From CAYNXB01 sp964401045 (GTDB lineage Bacteria; Pseudomonadota; Alphaproteobacteria; Sphingomonadales; Sphingomonadaceae), in contig CAYNXB010000007.1 in assembly GCA_964401045.1 (NCBI GenBank), positions 6,312-70,311 on the forward strand: a stretch of 64,000 bases of DNA. The letters are read 5' to 3'. The notes under the pieces are model-generated. The model worked only from the letters and a program-made list of their open reading frames with translations. It ran no database searches and was not told where the DNA came from. The stretch's first letter is position 1; every line of letters begins with the position of its first letter. Shown here piece by piece: positions 57,014-64,000 of this stretch. The position numbers and the translations under genes were made by a program.

Positions 57014-58506
57014 AGGCCGAGTCCGAACGCCGCGAACAGAGCGACATCGCCGCGCTTGCCCGCGGCGGGCGGACAAATTTCTACGGTTTCCTGCTGCGGC
57101 TCGCCGCGCGGCTGCCGTTCCTGTTCATCGCCGGCCGTCTGTACGGCGCCGAGGAGCTCGGCGTGTTCGCCTCCGCCGTGGTGGTGCTCGAGCTGGTCAG
57201 CCAGCTCGGTACGATGGGCCAGAAGCGTGGCCTGGCTCAACAGCTCTCGGCTGAAACGCAGGAGCCCGCGCACGCGATCGCCGATTCGCTGGTGCTGAGC
57301 CTGATCAGCGCGACGATACTCTGCGTGCTGCTGTGGCTGTTCCCGCTGCCGATGTTCCCGAGCGGCGAGGAGGACCAGATCGAGCGGCTGATGCCGCTGG
57401 CGCTTATCCCCTATTGCCTCACCGACGTCGGACTGGCGGCGCTCGCCTACCGCTACGACGTCGGCTCGACCGTGTGGGCGCGCGCCATTGTCGAGCCCTG
57501 GGTGATCTCGTTGACGGCTCTCGCGGCGTTCTACCTAATTCCCGAAAGCGGCCTCGCGATTGCCTATCTAGCATCGATATTCGCCGCCGCGCTGTTCACC
57601 TTCGTGCCGCTGATACGCAATTACGGCTTGCCACGCGGCTGGCACCCCGATCCCGCGCGGATCTGGCGTCTCGCCATTCGCAATGCGCCGCTTACGGCGG
57701 CCGACGGTATCGAGATGGCCACGCGCAAGATCGACCTGATGATCCTCGGCGCCTTCGCCAGCCCCAGCGCGGTCGGCGTCTATTACGTCGCCCAGCAAGT
57801 CGCGACCTTGCCGCAGAAGATGAAGGTCAGCTTCGAGCCGATCCTCGGCCCGGTCATCACCCGCGCCCTGAAGAACTGCGACTATGGCGCGATCGCGCGG
57901 CAGGTGTGCCAGGTCGGCTTCTGGATTCTCGCCGCACAAGCCGGCATCGCGCTCGCGCTCGGCATCCCGGGTGAGGCCGTGATGGGCCTGGTCGGGCCGA
58001 ACTTCGTCGGCGGCACCGGCGCCCTGTCGCTGCTGCTTGCGGCCGAGGTAGTCGCGGCGCTCGCGGTCGTGTCGGAAGCGGCGCTGATCTACGTCGCGCG
58101 GGTGAGGAACCTCGCGGTTTCGATCGCCACGATCACCCTCCAGGCGATTCTGACGCTGGCGGTGATGCTTACCGCCGAGCGCCTGGGCTTCGGTGACCTC
58201 TACCGCGCAGCCGGGGCGGCGGCGGCGCTGTTTGTTTCGCTCGGCCTCGCCTCGGTGATCAAAAGCATGATGCTGGCGCGCCTGCTGGGGACGCCGGTGA
58301 ACAACTGGCGCTGGCCGCTTGTCTACGCAGCGGTGCCGGCGATCGCGGTCGGCTGGCTCGCGACTCGCCTGCCGGAGTGGCTCGAGCTTGTCGTCGGCAT
58401 CCCGGCGATCCTCGGGGTCTATTGCTGGGTGATCTGGTGGCGCGGGTTCGGCCCCGAAGATCGCGTGCTGTTCCGCCGCAACCTCGCCCCGGAGGGGCCG
58501 GCGTGA
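57010..58506 (+). CDS. Polysaccharide flippase-like membrane protein (Wzx/MATE type)
   Basis: A 498-residue protein with about 12-14 membrane helices resembling lipopolysaccharide/O-antigen flippases (Polysacc_synt_C group). The N-terminal region GGRTNFYGFLLRLAARLPFL and the middle MATRKIDLMILGAFASPSAV with VGVYYVAQQVATL are typical of the Wzx fold. The GTG at 57010 overlaps the gpsA stop. The substrate lipid-linked glycan is unknown, because no glycosyltransferases are nearby. Its stop overlaps the start of the OmpA-like gene (GTGA). Confidence 0.83.
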   Translation: MKAESERREQSDIAALARGGRTNFYGFLLRLAARLPFLFIAGRLYGAEELGVFASAVVVLELVSQLGTMGQKRGLAQQLSAETQEPAHAIADSLVLSLISATILCVLLWLFPLPMFPSGEEDQIERLMPLALIPYCLTDVGLAALAYRYDVGSTVWARAIVEPWVISLTALAAFYLIPESGLAIAYLASIFAAALFTFVPLIRNYGLPRGWHPDPARIWRLAIRNAPLTAADGIEMATRKIDLMILGAFASPSAVGVYYVAQQVATLPQKMKVSFEPILGPVITRALKNCDYGAIARQVCQVGFWILAAQAGIALALGIPGEAVMGLVGPNFVGGTGALSLLLAAEVVAALAVVSEAALIYVARVRNLAVSIATITLQAILTLAVMLTAERLGFGDLYRAAGAAAALFVSLGLASVIKSMMLARLLGTPVNNWRWPLVYAAVPAIAVGWLATRLPEWLELVVGIPAILGVYCWVIWWRGFGPEDRVLFRRNLAPEGPA

Positions 58507-59240
58507 CGCGGCGGCCTTCACTCGCGATTCTCGCCGGCGCGCTGATCGTGGTGGTGCTGGCGGTAGTCGGCGCTCTGCTGACCGGCCCGCGGATCACCGC
58601 CCACCTCACCGAACGCGCGCAGGCCGCGATCGACAGCGTGGGCGGACAGCCGGTCACGGCCGTCTTCGCCGCCGGTGTGCTGGCCAGCCGGCACCCGATA
58701 CTGCAAGGGGGCGAGCGGCTTGACGAAGGCACGCGCGCCCGCATCGCGCACGCGGTGGCGCGCGTTCCCGGGATCGGCGGCGTCCGCTGGTCCGACGGAA
58801 CCGCGCTTGCCAACAACACCGCCCAGGCAGCGCGTCCGCTGCATTGCCAGGACGATGTCGACGCGCTGTTGCGCACCCGCACGATCCGGTTCGAGGAATC
58901 CTCAACCCGCATCGAAACCGCCAGTGCCGACCTGATCGACGAAGTCGCCAATTCGCTGCGCCCGTGCCTGGGCAGCATCATCGCGCTCACGGGCCACACC
59001 GATTCCTCGGGCACCGAGCCGGGCAATCTCGAGCTGTCGCGGGCGCGCGCCGAAGCCGTTCGCCAGGCCCTGGTCCAGCGCGGCATTCCGGCCGACGGTC
59101 TGCGCGTGCGCGGCGTTGGCGCGAATGAGCCGATTGAGGGCCTCGATCCTGCGGATCCGGCCAATCGCCGCATCGAATTCTCGGTAGTCGCCAAAGGGGC
59201 GATCCGTCCCACCCCGGTCGACACGCCGGGGCCGCGCTGA
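58503..59240 (+). CDS. Membrane-anchored BON-OmpA protein
   Basis: A 245-residue protein with one N-terminal membrane helix (about 7-26, no clear signal cleavage). A BON-like domain (about 30-105, with ARIAHAVARVPGIGGVRW) and a C-terminal OmpA-like peptidoglycan-binding domain follow (about 130-232, with LTGHTDSSGTEPGNLELS and NRRIEF). The TM-BON-OmpA arrangement resembles mycobacterial ArfA/OmpATb. The start is GTG 58503, overlapping the flippase stop. It could tie the flippase or outer envelope to peptidoglycan. Confidence 0.8.
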   Translation: MTRRPSLAILAGALIVVVLAVVGALLTGPRITAHLTERAQAAIDSVGGQPVTAVFAAGVLASRHPILQGGERLDEGTRARIAHAVARVPGIGGVRWSDGTALANNTAQAARPLHCQDDVDALLRTRTIRFEESSTRIETASADLIDEVANSLRPCLGSIIALTGHTDSSGTEPGNLELSRARAEAVRQALVQRGIPADGLRVRGVGANEPIEGLDPADPANRRIEFSVVAKGAIRPTPVDTPGPR

Positions 59241-59252
59241 CATAGAACCGGC

Positions 59253-59375
59253 ATGCCCATCTGGCTCGAACTGCTGGCGTTGATGCTGGCGGCTTACGCC
59301 GCCGGGCTCGCTTTTGGCTGGATGGTGTGGGGCCGCACCGAGCCGTGGCCGGATGAAAGGGAGAGCGGCGAATGA
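59253..59375 (+). CDS. 40-residue membrane peptide (small ORF)
   Basis: This small gene reads MPIWLELLALMLAAYAAGLA, then FGWMVWGRTEPWPDERESGE. It holds one predicted membrane helix (about 4-26) and an acidic tail. It starts 12 bases after the BON-OmpA stop, and its stop overlaps the ATG of the next gene (ATGA), so translation is probably coupled. No family is recognised. The coupling on its 3' side and membrane-helix composition are the reasons to accept it as real. Confidence 0.6.
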   Translation: MPIWLELLALMLAAYAAGLAFGWMVWGRTEPWPDERESGE

Positions 59376-59899
59376 GCGAACTGGTGAGCGAAAACTGGTG
59401 GCTGCTGGTCATCGCGCTGGTGATCGGCCTGACCGTCGCCTGGTGGATCTTCGTCGGCGGCCGTCGCACGCGCGTCGAGATCGACCGACGCGACACGCTC
59501 GACGAAGGCGCCGACAAGGCGCGCCGCAATCAGGCGCTGATCGACGCGCTTCCTGTTTCGGCGGGGGCGAGCACTGCGGCGCTGATCCCGCCGCCTACGC
59601 CCGAAGGGCTTGCCGGGATTGGCGCCGCGATTCAGGCCGAGGTTCCCCTTGCCCCCGCGCCCCGTGACGACCTGACCCGGCTCAAGGGTGTCGGGCCCAA
59701 GCTGGCGGCCATGTTGCATGGTCTCGGCGTCACCGGCTTCGACGACATCGCCGGCTGGGACGATGCGGCGATAGACCGGATCGACGCCCAGCTCGGTCAT
59801 TTTTCCGGCCGCATCCGCCGTGACGAGTGGGTCACCCAAGCGCGCTTGCTGGCCGCTGGGGACACCTCCGGCTTCGAACACAAGTTCGGCAAGTTATAA
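59372..59899 (+). CDS. Membrane-anchored helix-hairpin-helix protein
   Basis: A 175-residue protein with an N-terminal membrane helix (about 9-28) and a linker with Pro-rich stretches. The C-terminal helix-hairpin-helix/H3TH domain (about 100-165) contains DLTRLKGVGPKLAAMLHGLG and GHFSGRIRRDEWVTQARLL. The C-terminal domain matches that fused to NuoE and L21-type proteins in alphaproteobacteria (flap-endonuclease-like family). Function unknown. Its ATG overlaps the stop of the 40-residue peptide gene. Confidence 0.82.
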   Translation: MSELVSENWWLLVIALVIGLTVAWWIFVGGRRTRVEIDRRDTLDEGADKARRNQALIDALPVSAGASTAALIPPPTPEGLAGIGAAIQAEVPLAPAPRDDLTRLKGVGPKLAAMLHGLGVTGFDDIAGWDDAAIDRIDAQLGHFSGRIRRDEWVTQARLLAAGDTSGFEHKFGKL

Positions 59900-59928
59900 G
59901 CACTAACAAGGATATATTTACGAATTCG

Positions 59929-59954
59929 GGAACCCTGCACCGGCCTGGGTCATT
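59929..59954 (+). promoter_or_regulatory. Candidate EcfG-type (general stress) promoter
   Basis: GGAAC (59929-59933) followed by 17 bases and CATT resembles the alphaproteobacterial EcfG consensus GGAAC-N16/17-CGTT with one mismatch. It lies 40-85 bases upstream of the response-regulator start, depending on the start codon. Confidence 0.35.
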
Positions 59955-60038
59955 AACCCACTCCAGGATACATATCGCTCGCTGAGAGCGGAAATGCAGG
60001 AACTGAATACAATGACTTTACAAGGGGGTAAGGATGCC

Positions 60039-60404
60039 GTGACCAGGCCCATCGTCCTCGTAGTCGAAGACGAGTTCATCGTCGCTTTCGATCTCGCCGA
60101 GACTGTGCGCGACGAAGGCTTTACCCTTGCCGGACCTTACGCACATGGCGAAGAAGCGATCGGGATGCTCGACCGCGATCATCCGGACGCCGCGATCCTC
60201 GACGTGAAACTTGCCGACGGCGAAGTCTACCAGCTGGCAGACCGGCTGACCGAGCGCGGCATCCCGATCCTGTTCCACTCCGGCCACGAATTGCCGGGGC
60301 ACCTGCTCGCGCGATATCCGAATGCGCGCGCCTGCTCCAAACCCTGTCCGCCTTGCGAGTTGCTCACCAACCTTCGCGAAGCAGTCTATCGCGCCGCCGC
60401 CTGA
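60039..60404 (+). CDS. Single-domain response regulator
   Basis: A receiver domain without an output domain. From the GTG at 60039 it has 121 residues; that start follows a purine-rich AAGGGGGTAAGGA site. ATG starts at 60012 or 59994 would add 9 or 15 residues. The receiver pocket is complete: Glu10/Asp11, Asp55 (AAILDVKL), Ser81 and Lys101. In place of the FATGY motif of the stress-response SdrG class it has PILFHSGHE. Three cysteines surround the conserved Lys (CSKPCPPC). The partner kinase is not in the window. Confidence 0.83.
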   Translation: MTRPIVLVVEDEFIVAFDLAETVRDEGFTLAGPYAHGEEAIGMLDRDHPDAAILDVKLADGEVYQLADRLTERGIPILFHSGHELPGHLLARYPNARACSKPCPPCELLTNLREAVYRAAA

Positions 60405-60438
60405 GCGGCCGAGATTGGCTAGCTGCCGGTAACCGGCT

Positions 60439-60465
60439 AGGGGTCCCCGCAAGGAGACCCCTTTT
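60439..60465 (+). terminator. Terminator-like hairpin overlapping the acd ribosome site
   Basis: AGGGGTC and GACCCCT pair around CCCGCAAGGA, followed by TTTC. The ribosome-binding purines (AAGGAG) of the next gene lie in the loop and at the base of the 3' arm. It may therefore act both as a terminator for the response-regulator transcript and as a translation-affecting structure. An overlapping second hairpin (CCGG..CCGG) lies at 60419-60440. Confidence 0.6.
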
Positions 60466-60467
60466 CT

Positions 60468-61643
<1,176 letters not shown>

Positions 61644-61699
61644 CGAAACCGCCGACGAGGCGGGATGACGCAGGTGGGCTTGCCGCTATAGCTTCGGCC

Positions 61700-63466
61700 A
61701 TGCGCCCCGCCCCAGCCACCATTCTCCACGAAACATTCGGTTTCGAGCATTTCCGCGGCGTGCAGGCGGACGTGATCGACCGGGTGCTGAGTGGTGCAAA
61801 CACGCTGGCGATCATGCCCACCGGCGCGGGCAAGTCGCTGTGCTACCAGCTTCCAGCGGTCGTTCTGCCCGGCTGCTGCGTGGTGATCTCGCCGTTGATC
61901 GCACTGATGCACGATCAGCTCAGGAGCGCAAAGGCGCTCGGCATCCGCGCGGCAAGCCTGACTTCGGTCGACGCCGACTGGCGCGAGACGCAGGACCGCC
62001 TCGTCGCGGGCGACCTCGACTTGCTCTACGTGGCGCCCGAGCGGGCGAGCGGCGACGGTTTCCGTTCACTGCTCGAACGCGCCGGGATTTGCCTGTTCGC
62101 GATCGACGAGGCGCACTGCGTGTCCGAATGGGGCCACGATTTCCGCCCCGACTACCGCCTGCTGCGCCCGCTGCTCGACGCCTTTCCCCAAGTGCCGCGC
62201 CTTGCGCTGACCGCGACCGCCGACCATCACACGCGCGAGGACATCCTCGTCCAGCTCGGCATCGCGCGTGACGGGCTGATAGTGTCCGGCTTCGACCGGC
62301 CGAACATCCGCTACGCCGTGCAACCGCGCGACGGCATCGGGCGACAGCTCGGCGAAATCCTCGCCGCCCATCCTGGGCCGGGAATCGTCTACGCGCCGAC
62401 CCGCGCACAGACCGAACGTCTCGCCGAGAGCCTCGGCGCGAAAGGCCGCCCGGTGCTGCCCTATCACGCGGGGCTTGAGCCACAGCAACGCGCCGCCAAC
62501 CAGGCCGCATTCATCGCCAGCGAGGAGATGGTGATGGTGGCGACGGTCGCCTTCGGCATGGGGATCGACAAGCCGGACGTGCGCTTCGTGGTCCATGCAG
62601 GGCTGCCCAAATCGATCGAGGCCTATTACCAGGAAAGCGGCCGCGCGGGCCGCGACGGGGATCCGGCACAGGCGACACTGATCTGGGGGCCGGAGGATTT
62701 CGTCCGCGCGCGCCAGCGCATCGCGGAGGTCGAGCCGGCACGCCAACAAGGCGAACGGGCGCGGATCGCCGCGCTTGGTGCGCTGGTCGAGACCGGAGGG
62801 TGCCGCCGGGCGATCCTGCTGCGACATTTCGGCGAGCATCCGCCGGCGAACTGCGGCAATTGCGACAATTGTCTCGCACCGCCCAAGGCCGCGGATGCCA
62901 CCGAAGTGGCGCGCAAGCTGCTCTCGGCGGTTTACCGCACGGGGCAGAGCTTCGGCCTCGGCCATATCGAGGCGGTGCTGGTCGGAAAGAGCGACGAGCG
63001 CATCGAGCGCAAGCGCCACGATGCGCTGTCGGTGTTTGGCATCGTCTCGGCGGAGGATGCCCCGCTGATCAAGCCGGCAGCACGGGCGCTGCTGGTGCGC
63101 GGCGCACTCGAGACGAACGAGCACGGCGGGCTGATGCTCGGCGGCGAGGCGCGCGCGATCCTGAAAGGCGAGGAGGAGCTTGCGCTGATCCTGCCGCCCG
63201 CGCGGGCTCGTTCACGCAAGGGCCGCAATGGCGAAGCGAACCCGGTCGGTGATCCGCTGTTCGAGGCGTTGCGCGATCTGCGCCGCGACCTCGCCAAAGA
63301 GGCGGGCGTGCCGCCTTACGTGATCTTCCACGACAGCACGCTGCGCGAACTCGCGGCGAAGCGCCCGGAAAACGACCAGGCGTTGTCGCATATAGCGGGC
63401 ATCGGTACGCGGAAACGCGAGGCCTATGGCCCCGCGTTTCTCGAAGTGATCGCTCGCCACCTCTGA
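61700..63466 (+). CDS. recQ: ATP-dependent DNA helicase RecQ
   Basis: 3'-5' DNA helicase of 588 residues. The motifs are Walker A MPTGAGKSLCYQLP, the DEAH box IDEAHCVSEWGHDFRPDY and the RQC zinc site with Cys residues in CRRAILLRHF...NCGNCDNC. The C-terminal HRDC domain runs through LFEALRDLRRDLAKEAGVPP and STLRELAAKRP. It is complete. An intergenic palindromic repeat follows directly. Confidence 0.95.
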   Translation: MRPAPATILHETFGFEHFRGVQADVIDRVLSGANTLAIMPTGAGKSLCYQLPAVVLPGCCVVISPLIALMHDQLRSAKALGIRAASLTSVDADWRETQDRLVAGDLDLLYVAPERASGDGFRSLLERAGICLFAIDEAHCVSEWGHDFRPDYRLLRPLLDAFPQVPRLALTATADHHTREDILVQLGIARDGLIVSGFDRPNIRYAVQPRDGIGRQLGEILAAHPGPGIVYAPTRAQTERLAESLGAKGRPVLPYHAGLEPQQRAANQAAFIASEEMVMVATVAFGMGIDKPDVRFVVHAGLPKSIEAYYQESGRAGRDGDPAQATLIWGPEDFVRARQRIAEVEPARQQGERARIAALGALVETGGCRRAILLRHFGEHPPANCGNCDNCLAPPKAADATEVARKLLSAVYRTGQSFGLGHIEAVLVGKSDERIERKRHDALSVFGIVSAEDAPLIKPAARALLVRGALETNEHGGLMLGGEARAILKGEEELALILPPARARSRKGRNGEANPVGDPLFEALRDLRRDLAKEAGVPPYVIFHDSTLRELAAKRPENDQALSHIAGIGTRKREAYGPAFLEVIARHL

Positions 63467-63467
63467 C

Positions 63468-63541
63468 TCGTCGTTGGGAGCGCGGCGAGGCAATCCATCA
63501 TCCGAGCTGGATTGCCGGCGGCCCGCGTCCCTCGCAACGCC
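63468..63541. repeat. Intergenic palindromic repeat, copy 3
   Basis: CTCGTCGTTGGGAGCGCGGC opens and CCGCGTCCCTCGCAACGCCG closes an imperfect inverted repeat, with inner arms GGCAATCCATC and AGCTGGATTGCC. It fills the gap between the convergent recQ and RNA-helicase genes and is related to copies at 8545-8612 and 41420-41501. Confidence 0.7.
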
Positions 63542-63551
63542 GTGGGGAGAG

Positions 63552-64000
63552 TTAAGCGCTCCTGCGGCGGGTCTTGTTGCCGCGCCGGCGATTGCCGCCG
63601 CCCTGCCCGCCGCTCCGTTCGCCCATCGGGCGCGGCGTGACCTGCTTGCGCGGCGGACGGCGTCCGCTCGGCCCACGGAACTCACGCTCCTCGCGAACCG
63701 GCGGCGGAGCCTCGGCCTCACGGCGGCGCGTGTCTTCGACCTCGGTCCGCAGGTTAGCCGGCAGCGGCACCTGCGCCAGCGTGATCCTGGTCAGCTTCTG
63801 GATGTCGCGCAGGTATTCGCGCTCATCCGGCGCGCACAGCGAGATCGCCACGCCGGCGGCGCCGGCGCGCGCGGTGCGGCCGATGCGGTGGACGTACTGC
63901 TCGGGCACGTTGGGCAGCTCGAAGTTGAACACATGGCTCACGCCTGAGACGTCAATCCCGCGCGCGGCGATATCGGTCGCGACCAGCACCGGCACGCGGC
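63552..64000 (-). CDS. DEAD-box RNA helicase (RhlE-like), 3' part only
   Basis: C-terminal part of a DEAD-box helicase, cut by the right edge. Helicase motifs V and VI are seen in VPVLVATDIAARGIDV and EQYVHRIGRTARAG. The tail (about the last 65 residues) is rich in Arg/Gly/Pro with repeated RR and KK, ending RGNKTRRRSA, as in RhlE-type cold-adapted helicases. The N-terminal Q motif and DEAD box lie outside the window. The open frame continues through 64000, so no start is seen. Confidence 0.88.
   Translation of the reverse strand, partial: RVPVLVATDIAARGIDVSGVSHVFNFELPNVPEQYVHRIGRTARAGAAGVAISLCAPDEREYLRDIQKLTRITLAQVPLPANLRTEVEDTRRREAEAPPPVREEREFRGPSGRRPPRKQVTPRPMGERSGGQGGGNRRRGNKTRRRSA

Overview
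This window is chromosomal DNA from a high-GC alphaproteobacterium, most probably a member of the Sphingomonadales (Sphingomonadaceae/Erythrobacteraceae). The reasons are the TonB-dependent receptor style, the argS-SPOR-nagZ-scpAB-tatABC order, the hemCD locus divergent from tsaD, the Tad genes and several lipoproteins of the kind seen in sphingomonads. No rRNA, tRNA, CRISPR, phage or insertion sequence was recognised. A run of ten N (47718-47727) inside uvrB marks an assembly join, so this is draft sequence.

Layout. 1-4.6 kb (minus): bpt, tamA and the 5' part of tamB (cut by the window edge). 4.6-8.5 kb: threonine ammonia-lyase, with a divergent beta-hydroxyacid dehydrogenase and an exported amidohydrolase. 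8.6-16.2 kb (minus): argS, a SPOR protein, nagZ, scpA, scpB, tatA, tatB and tatC, interrupted at 12.6-13.65 kb by a divergent azoR/HxlR-regulator pair. 16.2-20.0 kb: a lipoprotein, then ispH, thrB, rnhA and a cold-shock gene with a long AT-richer leader and a strong terminator. 20.2-22.3 kb (minus): a lysophospholipase-like hydrolase and a DadA-like oxidase. 22.4-29.7 kb: a Tad/Flp pilus operon (cpaA, cpaB, cpaC, cpaD, cpaE, tadB, tadC) that lacks the ATPase gene cpaF and the pilin gene. 29.7-31.9 kb (minus): a short-chain dehydrogenase, mtnP and a MarR regulator. 32.3-37.1 kb: a large TonB-dependent receptor convergent with a CLC chloride transporter. 37.1-40.5 kb (minus): clpB and an unusual FixJ-like regulator. 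40.6-44.7 kb (minus): the Anbu cluster (circularly permuted ATP-grasp, alpha-E protein, transglutaminase-like protease, Anbu proteasome-like peptidase). 44.8-49.1 kb: an alpha/beta hydrolase, a DUF3617-type lipoprotein, uvrB and another lipoprotein. 49.1-54.9 kb: dsbD, a UbiH-like hydroxylase, and hemC-hemD with a Mic60-like membrane protein. 55-59.9 kb (plus): tsaD, gpsA, a polysaccharide flippase, a TM-BON-OmpA protein, a 40-residue membrane peptide and a membrane-anchored helix-hairpin-helix protein, mostly with stop/start overlaps. 60-64 kb: a single-domain response regulator, glutaryl-CoA dehydrogenase, recQ and the 3' end of a DEAD-box RNA helicase gene (cut by the window edge).

Most of the window is housekeeping. 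The parts that deserve attention are the Anbu cluster with a near-perfect palindrome just before its first gene, the Tad operon without its motor, the regulator/azoreductase pair inside a conserved operon, the coupled envelope genes at 57-60 kb, and a small family of intergenic palindromic repeats that occupies four gene junctions.
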